From contig NZ_SJJZ01000004.1 in NCBI RefSeq assembly GCF_004331345.1, forward strand, positions 372,001 through 436,000: a stretch of 64,000 bases of DNA. The letters are read 5' to 3'. Position numbers and translations under genes: made by a program. Source of the stretch: Kribbella soli. GTDB lineage: Bacteria > Actinomycetota > Actinomycetes > Propionibacteriales > Kribbellaceae. Shown here piece by piece: positions 16,028-24,030 of the stretch. Every line of letters starts with the position of its first letter. Positions within the stretch are counted from its first letter, which is position 1. The notes under the pieces were generated by a model. The model did no database searches. It was not told the origin of the DNA and saw nothing but the letters and a program-made list of their open reading frames with translations.

Positions 16028-17395
16028 ATGCCTTTCGTGCTGTACCTCCTTGGCCTGGCCGTTTTCGCCCAGGCGACCTCTGAATTCATGCTCTCCGGGC
16101 TCGGCCCGGAGATCGCCCAGGACCTGGGCGTCTCGATTCCCACCACCGGCTGGCTGACGTCCGGGTTCGCGCTCGGGATGATCGTCGGCGCCCCGGCAGT
16201 CGCCGTACTCGGTGCCCGCTGGCCGCGCCGCCGGACGCTGCTCGTGACGTTGACCGTGTTCCTCGCGGTCCATGTGGTCGGCGCGCTGGTCAGCGACTTC
16301 ACGGTTCTGCTGGTCACCCGGATCCTCGCGGCGCTCGCGAACGCGGGCTTCCTGGCCATCGCACTCGCCACCGCCGCCGCCCTGGTCCGCCCGGACGCGA
16401 AGGGCCGCGCGACCTCCGTCCTTCTCGGCGGTACGACGCTCGCCTGCATCGTCGGCGTACCGGCGGGTGCCGTGCTCGGCCGGTATCTCGGCTGGCGGTC
16501 CGCGTTCTGGGCGGTCGCCATCATCTCGCTCCCGGCGCTGCTCGGGATCCTGCGCTCGGTCCCGGACCGTACGACCGGCCCGACGACCGTAGGGCGGTTC
16601 ACGGTGACGCCGCAGCTCGCCGTACTGCTGCTCCTCGGCGCCCTCGTGAACGGCGCGACGTTCTGCTCGTTCACCTACCTCTCGCCGGTGCTCACCGAGG
16701 TCACAGGGCTCGGAGTGGGCTGGGTCCCGGTGATGCTCGCGCTCTTCGGGCTTGGCTCGTTCGCGGGCGTCACCGTCGCAGGCCGGTACGCCGACCGTCG
16801 CGACGACCGGCTCGTACTTGTTGCCGGCGGCATCTTGCTGCTCGGGTGGTGCACGTTCGCCCTCACCACGGCGTACGTCGTACCGACCGTTGCCCTGGTC
16901 CTCGTTCAGGGCGCGCTGTCCTTCGCGGTCGGCTCGACGCTGATCTCGTACGCCCTGTACGCCGGCACCGAGTCCCCCGTCCTGACCGGTGGACTGGCGA
17001 CCGCCGCCCTCAACGTCGGCGCCGCCGCCGGACCGCTGCTGGGCGGCCTCGCGATCGGGTCCGGAAGCTTCCGCGGCCCGCTCTGGGTCAGCGCGGCGCT
17101 CGTGGGCACTGCGCTCGTCGTCGGAATCGGCTCCATTAAGCTTGTGGATCGCGAGGGGCCCGGGTGCAGCGGGTCCCGTGGTCTAGGAGTTCCGATGGTG
17201 CGCGGCACCGTGAAGTGGTTCAACGCCGACAAGGGCTACGGTTTTCTGGCCGTCGACGGGCAGGACGACGTGTTCGTGCACTGGAGCAAGATCGTCTCCG
17301 ACGGGTACAAGACGCTCGAGGACGGCCAGCCGGTCGAGTTCCAGATCGTCGACGGCCCCAAGGGCCGCGAAGCCGAAGCCGTCACCCCGGTCTGA
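16028..17395 (+). CDS. Cmx/CmlR-like MFS efflux transporter reading into a cold-shock domain
   Basis: Residues 1 to ~375 are a 12-helix drug/proton antiporter of the chloramphenicol-efflux group. The start MPFVLYLLGLAVFAQATSEF and SGLGPEIAQDLGVSIPTTGW are typical of Cmx/CmlR, with motif C-like AGAVLGRYLGWR in the fifth helix region. The frame has no stop at the usual end: a ~16-residue linker (DREGPGCSGSRGLGVP) leads into a complete cold-shock domain of 66 residues. Either a true fusion exists or the transporter stop was lost and the csp is mainly made from its own start. The ATG has GGAG seven bases upstream. Confidence 0.75.
   Translation: MPFVLYLLGLAVFAQATSEFMLSGLGPEIAQDLGVSIPTTGWLTSGFALGMIVGAPAVAVLGARWPRRRTLLVTLTVFLAVHVVGALVSDFTVLLVTRILAALANAGFLAIALATAAALVRPDAKGRATSVLLGGTTLACIVGVPAGAVLGRYLGWRSAFWAVAIISLPALLGILRSVPDRTTGPTTVGRFTVTPQLAVLLLLGALVNGATFCSFTYLSPVLTEVTGLGVGWVPVMLALFGLGSFAGVTVAGRYADRRDDRLVLVAGGILLLGWCTFALTTAYVVPTVALVLVQGALSFAVGSTLISYALYAGTESPVLTGGLATAALNVGAAAGPLLGGLAIGSGSFRGPLWVSAALVGTALVVGIGSIKLVDREGPGCSGSRGLGVPMVRGTVKWFNADKGYGFLAVDGQDDVFVHWSKIVSDGYKTLEDGQPVEFQIVDGPKGREAEAVTPV
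17155..17177 (+). promoter_or_regulatory. Hairpin before internal csp start
   Basis: GGGGCCCG and CGGGTCCC pair over eight positions (one G-U) around the loop GGTGCAG. The hairpin lies in the linker between transporter and cold-shock domain, four bases before the AGGAG of the internal csp start. It could limit read-through or make the csp ribosome site temperature-dependent. Confidence 0.4.
17195..17395 (+). CDS. Cold-shock protein (internal start)
   Basis: Complete 66-residue single-domain cold-shock protein, an RNA/ssDNA-binding beta barrel and RNA chaperone. RNP1 is KGYGFL with flanking residues, RNP2 is VFVHW, and the opening MVRGTVKWFNADKGYG is canonical. AGGAG lies five bases before ATG, so free protein is probably made by internal initiation. 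It shares its frame and stop with the upstream transporter, so the same domain may also be made as a C-terminal fusion. Confidence 0.85.
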   Translation: MVRGTVKWFNADKGYGFLAVDGQDDVFVHWSKIVSDGYKTLEDGQPVEFQIVDGPKGREAEAVTPV

Positions 17396-17452
17396 CCGGC
17401 AGTAGTCGGCCGTAACCGATAACCTGACCTCTCATCATGTGAGGGGTGAGAC

Positions 17453-18604
17453 GTGGCTGAGCCGGTACCCGTGATCCGGAAGCTCGAGCATGCGCTGGCC
17501 GACGACGACTTCGCCTGGTCGCTGGTACTGGTCGGCGAGGACCAGACGGACAAACTCGCGACGCTGACCGGCGACCTGCGCGGACCGTTCTCGACATCCG
17601 GTGACGGCAAGCAGATCACCTCCGGCTTCTCCTACTGGGGCATCGGTCCGACGATCGCCTGGGCGAACGCGACCAACGACCCGTTCTACCTGGTCATGAA
17701 GGCCGGCGCGGAGTCGTTCCTGCGGCACTGGCGCAAGCTCCGCCCGCACGTCGAGAACGGCGGCTTCCACCTGGTCAGCCTCGGTGTCGGCACCGGCGTC
17801 AAGGACCGCACGATCCTCAGCGACATGCGCCGGCACAACCCCGACATGTACTACATCCCGGTCGACATGAGCTCGGAGATGCTCCGGATGGGCACCCTGG
17901 AGCCGGTCCGCGGCGCCCGCTTCCCGGTCTCCCAGGTGCTGCCGGTGCAGCTGGACTTCTCGATCGCCGACAACATGGAGGAGCTCGGGCAGATGCTGGC
18001 CCGGCTGGTCGACGACGAGCCGATCCTGTTCACCCTCACCGGCAACACGCTGGCCAACTTCGAGAGCGACGAGGAGCTGCTCGGCACGCTCACCCGGGTG
18101 CTGCGGCCGCAGGACCGGCTGCTGCTCGAGGTGGCCAGTACGACGCGACTCGACCAGGAGAGCGCCGACGCGGCCGCGGACGAGTACCACCAGACCCGCG
18201 CGTTCGCGGAGTTCGTCACCAGCACCCTGCGGTACAACACCGACCTCAAGATCCACAACGACCTGGTCAAGTTCATCGGCGAGGTCGAGGACGAGGATGC
18301 GCTGCTGGTGAAGATCTTCTGGCAGAACGACACCGGCGAAGAGATCCGGATGGAGCTGCCGGATCACACCGAGGCGGTGCTGCCGATCGGCGACACGATC
18401 CGGCTCTACACCACCCGCAAGTACTCCACGACCCGGCTGAAGCGGCTCACCGAGGCCTGTCAGCTGACGCCGGTCGAGGCGATCCAGTCCCAGTTCCGGT
18501 ACGCCCGCCGCCCGAACCCGTTCGGCCTGGAGTTGCTGCTGCTCGCACCGGAGGGGGCCGGCGAGACCGCACGAAGCCTCGCCGACGACATCTGGGCCAC
18601 TTGA
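17453..18604 (+). CDS. EgtD-family histidine-specific-type methyltransferase
   Basis: SAM-dependent methyltransferase of the Methyltransf_33 family, whose known member EgtD trimethylates histidine in ergothioneine synthesis. The SAM loop is VSLGVGTGVKDRTIL near 103, followed by YYIPVDMSSEMLR and LFTLTGNTLANF, then the catalytic-domain strand DRLLLEVAS. At 383 residues it is longer than EgtD (~320), and no egtA, egtB, egtC or egtE gene is nearby, so the substrate may not be histidine. GTG start after GAGGGGTGAG. A TnpB element lies directly after its TGA. Confidence 0.75.
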   Translation: MAEPVPVIRKLEHALADDDFAWSLVLVGEDQTDKLATLTGDLRGPFSTSGDGKQITSGFSYWGIGPTIAWANATNDPFYLVMKAGAESFLRHWRKLRPHVENGGFHLVSLGVGTGVKDRTILSDMRRHNPDMYYIPVDMSSEMLRMGTLEPVRGARFPVSQVLPVQLDFSIADNMEELGQMLARLVDDEPILFTLTGNTLANFESDEELLGTLTRVLRPQDRLLLEVASTTRLDQESADAAADEYHQTRAFAEFVTSTLRYNTDLKIHNDLVKFIGEVEDEDALLVKIFWQNDTGEEIRMELPDHTEAVLPIGDTIRLYTTRKYSTTRLKRLTEACQLTPVEAIQSQFRYARRPNPFGLELLLLAPEGAGETARSLADDIWAT

Positions 18605-18760
18605 CGTCCTCCCCGCCGTACGGTGGGGATTCCAACTGCTACGCGGAGGTAGCGTGTTGAGGTTCACGCTTCGGCGAGACCCGAATGGGCGTCTCTCGGC
18701 GTGCGCTGACGGCCCGCCCGGCCGCGATGTTGACTGCCGCGTTCACGTCCGCGTTCGCCT
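18605..18760 (-). ncRNA. Predicted omega RNA (reRNA) of the TnpB element
   Basis: TnpB guide RNAs come from the 3' end of tnpB and the element's right end. Here the right end carries the near-palindrome CCCCGCCGTACGGTGGGG (18611-18628), followed on the minus strand by AGGACGTCAA and then flanking DNA. That flank, inside the methyltransferase 3' end at about 18585-18604, would be the guide. The 5' boundary is a guess from known scaffolds. Confidence 0.5.
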
Positions 18761-19844
18761 GGTGTCCACAGGCCACACATCGGAAGACCGCTTGGCTCTC
18801 ACGGTTCTCCGGTGCGCAGTGCCCGCAGCTACTGCAGGTTTGCGAAGTGTACGCAGGATCGACCTTCTCCACGCGCCCAGCGGCCTTGTCCTCCAGACGA
18901 CGGACCAGGCCACCCCAAGCGTTCGCGAGGATCCCGCGGTTCAGGCCAGCCTTGGCACGACGAAGGTTCGGCAAGTACGCGCCCGGTCGGGCAGGATCTG
19001 CCCTCGGTTTGGGGCGGCTCGTCATCTGAGGAATGCGCAGATCCTCGACGCGGATGACATCGAACCGTCGGGCGAGGTCGGTACTGGTTTTCTCTACCCA
19101 GTCCGTCCGGCGGTCGCGGGCGACCGCGTGCAGCTTGCCGATCGCGACCTTGACCCGTCGGCACCTGTTGGAGCCACGGACGCAGCGAGCGAGGCGACGT
19201 TGCAGCTGCTTGAGTCGTTCCTTCTCACGTTCCGACAGAGCAGGGCAGATCAGAAGCTCACCGGTGGACAGGGCCGCCGAGACTGTGACTCCGCGGTCAA
19301 CCCCGACCATCTCGCCTGTACCAGGTGCTGGCACTGGCTGCGGGATCACGGCAAAGGCGACAAACCAGCGTCCTGCGCGGTCGCGAACGACCCGGTACGA
19401 CTTCGCCTCTGGCACTCGACGGGACAGCCGAAGGCGTACCCAGCCCACCTTCGGCAGCAGGATCCGCCCCCATTTCCGGTTGAGCGTAACCACGCGGTTC
19501 GTCTGAGGGCCGACGATGCGGAACCCCTCATGCAATCCATGCTTGCGCCACGTCGGTCGCCGGTGCGTTCCAGAGTAGAAGTTCTTGACGGCCCGGTCGA
19601 AATCTCGCAGCGCCTGTTGCTGCACGGTCTGCGACCCTTCTCTCAGCCACGCGAACGCCGCCCGCGCCTCGGTCAGTTGCCGTGCCTGCTCCACGTATCC
19701 CGGCGTAGGGCCTTTGTCGCGGGTCCACATCGACCATTGCTCAAGCGCCACGTTCCACATGTACCGGGCATGCTTGCACTGTTCCAGCAACGCATTTCGC
19801 TGCGCGAGACTCGGGTACAGCCGGAACCGGGACATGGCGCTCAT
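18639..19844 (-). CDS. tnpB: RNA-guided nuclease TnpB (IS1341 type)
   Basis: RuvC-like nuclease, ancestor of Cas12, that cuts DNA at sites chosen by its omega RNA and keeps the element in place. All three RuvC acids are present: Asp183 in GVDRGV, Glu267 in RVEDLRI and Asp366 in NADVNAAVN. The zinc finger is Cys337/Cys340 and Cys356/Cys359. The N-terminal YRLYPT-like start is SRFRLYPSLAQRN. 401 residues is full length, so the nuclease should be active. A second ATG three codons in (MSRFRLYP) may be the true start. No tnpA is present. Confidence 0.92.
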   Translation of the reverse strand: MSAMSRFRLYPSLAQRNALLEQCKHARYMWNVALEQWSMWTRDKGPTPGYVEQARQLTEARAAFAWLREGSQTVQQQALRDFDRAVKNFYSGTHRRPTWRKHGLHEGFRIVGPQTNRVVTLNRKWGRILLPKVGWVRLRLSRRVPEAKSYRVVRDRAGRWFVAFAVIPQPVPAPGTGEMVGVDRGVTVSAALSTGELLICPALSEREKERLKQLQRRLARCVRGSNRCRRVKVAIGKLHAVARDRRTDWVEKTSTDLARRFDVIRVEDLRIPQMTSRPKPRADPARPGAYLPNLRRAKAGLNRGILANAWGGLVRRLEDKAAGRVEKVDPAYTSQTCSSCGHCAPENRESQAVFRCVACGHQANADVNAAVNIAAGRAVSARRETPIRVSPKREPQHATSA

Positions 19845-19939
19845 CGAATCACTGGGGACCGACAGTCTCTGCTTCCCGATGAGCGGGCTTCGCGATTCTC
19901 CCCCGCTGTGACGTACGTGATCTCCCCGCGGCCAGACCG

Positions 19940-20530
19940 ATGACCCCAGCCGCTACGCGCTGGACGGCGAATCGGCGGACCGTCGTCAGTTTGGTGACGT
20001 ACGGTCTGCTCGCGCTGGCTTTCGTTCTCGGCGTCCTGTGGTTCTTCTGGCCGGAGGGCTCGCGCTGGGAGCCGGCGGTCAACTCACTCACCCTGGTCGC
20101 CGGTCTGACCGGCATCTTCGTGGAACGGCTGACGGCCGAGTCGGAACGCCGTACCGAGGTCCTGCGGGCCGTCGCGAACGAGCTGCACGAGAACACCAGG
20201 CTGCTGAACGACGAGCGCTTCTCGCCCGACGCGCCGAGCACCCGGCAGGTGTACCCGCGGCTGGTGGTGTCCGCCGTCGATCTCGCGCTGGTGTCCGGAG
20301 CGCTCGGCCTGCACCGGGACGCCGACCTCGTCGGCCTGCTGCACCGCTGGCGGGACACCGTGCACCTGTTCAACCGGCGGCTCGACCTGACCGAGATCAG
20401 CACGTTCTCGAACACGATCTCCGCGGCCGAGCTGGCCGCGTTCCACCGCGCGCTGCACCGCGAGAACAGCTACTTCGCGGCGACCCGCGAGAAGCTGCAC
20501 GACCTGCTCGACGCGCTGCCGAAGCTTTAA
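19940..20530 (+). CDS. Unknown membrane protein with helical cytoplasmic domain
   Basis: 196 residues; I do not recognise the family. A short basic N-terminus precedes two transmembrane helices (VVSLVTYGLLALAFVLGVLWFF and SLTLVAGLTGIFV). A mostly helical soluble domain follows (ERRTEVLRAVANELHENTRLL) with coiled-coil character. It resembles the general layout of small actinobacterial helical-bundle membrane proteins of unknown role. It follows the TnpB element and is not clearly in an operon. Confidence 0.6.
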   Translation: MTPAATRWTANRRTVVSLVTYGLLALAFVLGVLWFFWPEGSRWEPAVNSLTLVAGLTGIFVERLTAESERRTEVLRAVANELHENTRLLNDERFSPDAPSTRQVYPRLVVSAVDLALVSGALGLHRDADLVGLLHRWRDTVHLFNRRLDLTEISTFSNTISAAELAAFHRALHRENSYFAATREKLHDLLDALPKL

Positions 20531-20614
20531 CGGCCGAGGCCGTAACCGGACCCGTTGCTGTCAGTAGCTGCAAATTGTCCCGAGCCGTTGACTTGGCCAC
20601 GCCGCGAGAGCTTC

Positions 20615-20636
20615 ACTTTCGGACAGGACCGTAAAT
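20615..20636. promoter_or_regulatory. GACCGWAAA operator, copy 1
   Basis: Half-sites ACTTTCGGAC and GACCGTAAAT separated by AG; the right half is identical to the perfect copy upstream of the enolase gene. It lies 22 bases before the beta-propeller gene. First of four such sites in a 9-kb region. Confidence 0.65.
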
Positions 20637-20658
20637 ACGGCACCCCGGAGGCATTCGT

Positions 20659-22674
20659 ATGCGATCAGTCCGCTCCCTTCTCGCACTCGCACTCATCGCT
20701 CTGCTCGTCACAAGTTCGACAACACCGGCCCAGGCCGATCCCCAACCGCCGGTCGGCACGGTCGTCTCACTCGGTACGCCGCTGTCCGACGTACTCCTCA
20801 TCGGAGGCACTGTCGCGCCCGGCCCGAACGGCAAGACCGCGATCTGGAACGTGTCCACCGGAAGTCCGGCGTACCTGAACGCCATCGACCCGGCCACCGG
20901 CGACAGCCTGCTCTCCGCGGCGCTGCCCGGCGCGGACGGCAGTTACGCGGTCGCCGCGACGCCCGACGGCACGATCTACGTCGGCACCTACAACAACGGC
21001 CACCTGTACCGGCTGCGGCCGGGCGGCAGCGTGGAGGACCTCGGCCGGCCGATCGCGACCGAGTCGTTCATCTGGCGGATCACCACCGACGACCAGGGCA
21101 ACGTGTACGGCGGGACGTTCCCGAACGGCAAGGTGTTCCGGTACGACGACAAGACCGGCGCGATCCACGACTACGGCACCGTCCTGGCGGGTCAGACGTA
21201 CGTGAAGAGCATCGACTACGCGGGCGGCAAGGTGTACGCCGGCACGATGCCCGACGCGCACATCATGGAGATCGACGCGACCAGCGGAGCGATCACCGAA
21301 CTGCCGTCGCCACCCGGCCTCGGCGACCCATCGGACAAGGTCGTGTACGACCTGAACGCCCGCGGCGGGCGCGTGTACGCGCGGATCAGCACCGCGTTCC
21401 CCGGCCCGCTGTACGTCTGGGACATCGCCAGCCGCACCTGGGTCGACGAGATCCCGAACGCGCACGGCCTGGACATCTCCCCGGTCGGAGCGGACGGCTC
21501 GCTGTACCTGATCCAGAGCAGCGAACTGAAGAAGTACGACCCGGCCACCAAGACGCTGACCGGCACCGGGCTGACGTTCACCGGCCGGATCCAGAACGCC
21601 CGCTCGATCGGGTACGCCGACCTGAACCTCCCGGACTACCCGGGCACCAGCGTCGTCGGCACGCTGTGGCGCGGCGAGGAGTTCCGGTACAACCCGCAGA
21701 CCGGCAAGTCCGAGATCTTCGTGACCAAGGTCCGCCGGGAGCCCATCGAGATCCTGTCCGTGGCGGGCGGCAAGAACAACATCTACGCCGGCGGCTTCCT
21801 GAACGGCGGCGTGTCCGTGGTCAACCCGACGACCGGTGAGGCCAAATACAACCGGTTCTCGCAGGTCGAGGCCCTGCTGGAGGGATCGGACGGCAAGCTC
21901 TGGATCGGCGCCTATCCGGAGGCCAGGCTGTACGACTACGACCTGAGCAAGCCCTGGAGCAGTCCGGAGTACTCCCCGGGACCGCCCGGCACGCCGGACA
22001 ACCCGGTTCAGCGGCTCAATCTCAAGCCCGACCTCCTGCAGACCCGCGCCCGCGCGCTCACCGAGGTGAACGGCAAGATCGCGGTCGGCACCGTCCCCGA
22101 CGGCGACCGGCTGGGCGGCGCGCTGGTGATCTACGACCCGACGACGAACACCTCGGAGAAGTACCGCAACGTCGTCCAGGACGAGTCCGTCTTCGGCCTC
22201 ACCTCGCACTGCGGCATCGTGTACGGCGGCACGTCGATCGCCGGCGGCCTGGCCACCACACCGCCGACCCGGGAGTCGGGCACAGTATTCGCGTGGGACG
22301 TGGCCAGCAAGAAGAAGCTCTGGGAGATCGTGCCGGTGGCCAAGGCCGCGACGGTGTCCTCGGTCACGATGGGCCCGGACGGGCTGCTGTGGGGCGTGGC
22401 CGGGAAGACCGTGTTCGCCCTGGCGCCGGACAGCGGCAAGCTGAAGAAGTCCTTCACGCTCGGGACGACGAACTCCAGCGGCGACATCGTCGCCACCTCG
22501 GAGGCCGTCTACGTGAGCATCGACCTGAACAAGATCTACCGGATCGCGCCGGGGAAGAACGCCGTCCCGACGCTGTTCGTCGCGCACGCCCACCGGCGGC
22601 TCGGCGTCCGCGGAGATCACCAACTGCTGATGACGAGCGGCTCCGAGCTGTTCCGGATTGATATCAGCCGTTGA
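20659..22674 (+). CDS. Secreted beta-propeller protein
   Basis: Exported 671-residue protein. A Sec signal peptide (MRSVRSLLALALIALLVTS to AQA, cleavage near 26) is followed by many blades of 40-60 residues. The blades carry repeats such as DGTIYVGTYNNGHLYRL, GNVYGGTFPNGKVFRYD, GGKVYAGTMPDAHIMEID and NIYAGGFLNGGVSVVN, with the glycine and aromatic spacing of PQQ-like or WD-type propellers. No catalytic motif is evident. It precedes a sugar-type ABC importer under the same operator type, so it may bind or degrade the imported compound at the cell surface. Substrate unknown. Confidence 0.8.
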   Translation: MRSVRSLLALALIALLVTSSTTPAQADPQPPVGTVVSLGTPLSDVLLIGGTVAPGPNGKTAIWNVSTGSPAYLNAIDPATGDSLLSAALPGADGSYAVAATPDGTIYVGTYNNGHLYRLRPGGSVEDLGRPIATESFIWRITTDDQGNVYGGTFPNGKVFRYDDKTGAIHDYGTVLAGQTYVKSIDYAGGKVYAGTMPDAHIMEIDATSGAITELPSPPGLGDPSDKVVYDLNARGGRVYARISTAFPGPLYVWDIASRTWVDEIPNAHGLDISPVGADGSLYLIQSSELKKYDPATKTLTGTGLTFTGRIQNARSIGYADLNLPDYPGTSVVGTLWRGEEFRYNPQTGKSEIFVTKVRREPIEILSVAGGKNNIYAGGFLNGGVSVVNPTTGEAKYNRFSQVEALLEGSDGKLWIGAYPEARLYDYDLSKPWSSPEYSPGPPGTPDNPVQRLNLKPDLLQTRARALTEVNGKIAVGTVPDGDRLGGALVIYDPTTNTSEKYRNVVQDESVFGLTSHCGIVYGGTSIAGGLATTPPTRESGTVFAWDVASKKKLWEIVPVAKAATVSSVTMGPDGLLWGVAGKTVFALAPDSGKLKKSFTLGTTNSSGDIVATSEAVYVSIDLNKIYRIAPGKNAVPTLFVAHAHRRLGVRGDHQLLMTSGSELFRIDISR

Positions 22675-22700
22675 CAGCCGAAATTCACCCCAGCTACTTT
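22671..22700 (+). promoter_or_regulatory. Sigma-70-like promoter of ABC importer
   Basis: TTGACA (22671-22676) and TACTTT (22695-22700) with an 18-base spacer. The -10 box overlaps the left half of the operator, which suggests repression by the bound regulator. Confidence 0.65.
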
Positions 22701-22717
22701 CGGTCCTGACCGTTATT
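22696..22717. promoter_or_regulatory. GACCGWAAA operator, copy 2
   Basis: Half-sites ACTTTCGGTC and GACCGTTATT separated by CT, overlapping the promoter -10 of the ABC importer operon. The inner CGGTC/GACCG bases are perfectly symmetric. Confidence 0.7.
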
Positions 22718-22764
22718 CGGTTCGACAACTTCCGGCCCTGACTTCCGGACACCCTGGGGGTGCG

Positions 22765-24030
22765 ATGAAATCCACCGTCCGCCGCATCGCGGCACCACTC
22801 ACGGCGCTCGTTCTCGCTGCCGCGCTCAGTTCGTGCGGCGGAGGTGACTCTGGCTCCGCCGACTCGAAGAAGAGCGTCACGCTCTGGATGTACCCGGTGA
22901 TCGCCGATCAGGCGGCCAGCGACGCCTACTGGAAGAAGGTCGAGACCGACTTCGAGGCGGCGAACTCCGGGATCGACCTCAAGATCGAGGCCCAGCCGTG
23001 GGCGAACCGCGAGGAGAAGGTCGCGGCCGCGTTCTCCGGCAAGAAGGGTCCGGACGTCCTGCTGATGATCCCGGACCAGATCCCGCAGTACGTGAAGAGC
23101 GGCTCGCTGGAGCCGGTCGACGACGTGGTCGCGCCGGAGAAGGACAAGTTCCTGCCGGCCGCGATCCCCGGCCTGACGGTCGAGGGCAAGGTGTACGGCG
23201 CCCCGATCTACCACACGGTCACGACCACGATGTACAACAAGACCGTGCTGACCAAGGCCGGGATCAGCAAGCCGCCGGAGACCTGGGACGAGATCAAGGC
23301 GGCCGCGCCGAAGCTCAAGGCCGCCGGGTTCTCCACGCTGGACTACTCGGCCTCGCCGGAGGCGACGCTGAACCTGAACTTCTACCCGCTGCTCTGGCAG
23401 GCCGGCGGGAAGGTGTTCGCCGACGACGGCAAGAGCGTCACGTTCAACCAGGCGCCGGGCCTGGAGGCGCTGACCTTCCTGAAGAGCCTGTGGGACGAGG
23501 GCGCGATCCCGAAGACCGCGCTCACCGCGGGCAACGTGGTCGCCGACTCGCCGTTCGGCAAGGGTCAGGTCGCGATGGCGATGACCAGCGTTCCGGCCGA
23601 CGTCGCCACCGTGACGAAGACCTGGGGCGCGGCGAACGTCGAGCTCGGTACGCCGCTGACCGGTAAGAAGCAGGTCGGTTTCGGGCTCCCGGGCGGTCTG
23701 GTCGTGAACGCGGCCTCGGAGAACGTCGACGGCGCGAAGAAGTTCCTGTCGTTCATGACCCAGGCGGCGCAGCTGGACGCGCTCAGCAAGGCGTCCGGGT
23801 TCTACTCGCCGCGCAGCGACGCCAAGTCCGAGTCGACCGACCCGAACGCGGCGAAGTTCCGGGACGCGCTGCAGTACGCGATCCCGGGTGAGCCGAACCC
23901 GTCGGCGCGGCAGATCATGTCGTTCCTGAGCACCGAGATCCAGGCCGTGCTGACCGGCAAGAAGCAGCCGCAGCAGGCCCTGGACGACGCCGCCAAGCAG
24001 GCCAACGACCTGCTCTCGAGGCAGCGTTGA
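22765..24030 (+). CDS. ABC sugar transporter, solute-binding lipoprotein
   Basis: Extracellular binding protein of a CUT1-type importer, 421 residues. The signal peptide ends in lipobox LSSC with Cys24 as the lipidated residue. The mature part is a family-1 binding fold: VTLWMYPVIADQAASDAYWKK, then LLMIPDQIPQYVKSGSLEPVDD and the hinge VYGAPIYHTVTTTMYNK. It feeds the two permeases directly downstream; no ATPase is in the operon, so an MsiK-like shared ATPase elsewhere is likely. Expression is probably repressed through the operator over its promoter. Ligand unknown. Confidence 0.9.
   Translation: MKSTVRRIAAPLTALVLAAALSSCGGGDSGSADSKKSVTLWMYPVIADQAASDAYWKKVETDFEAANSGIDLKIEAQPWANREEKVAAAFSGKKGPDVLLMIPDQIPQYVKSGSLEPVDDVVAPEKDKFLPAAIPGLTVEGKVYGAPIYHTVTTTMYNKTVLTKAGISKPPETWDEIKAAAPKLKAAGFSTLDYSASPEATLNLNFYPLLWQAGGKVFADDGKSVTFNQAPGLEALTFLKSLWDEGAIPKTALTAGNVVADSPFGKGQVAMAMTSVPADVATVTKTWGAANVELGTPLTGKKQVGFGLPGGLVVNAASENVDGAKKFLSFMTQAAQLDALSKASGFYSPRSDAKSESTDPNAAKFRDALQYAIPGEPNPSARQIMSFLSTEIQAVLTGKKQPQQALDDAAKQANDLLSRQR

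Larger units (their letters stand above)
18601..19844 (-). mobile_element. IS1341-type (tnpB-only IS200/IS605) insertion
   Basis: Contains an intact tnpB and a right-end hairpin but no tnpA. The right end reads TTGAC on the + strand and joins the TGA stop of the methyltransferase gene. The left end is not defined; it should lie in the 95 bases between tnpB and the next gene. Elements of this type depend on a TnpA encoded elsewhere to move. Confidence 0.7.

Noticed and set aside
19845..19939. Left end and TTGAT-type target motif of the TnpB element
   Set aside because: I could not identify a hairpin or target motif with confidence in these bases, so no left boundary is given.
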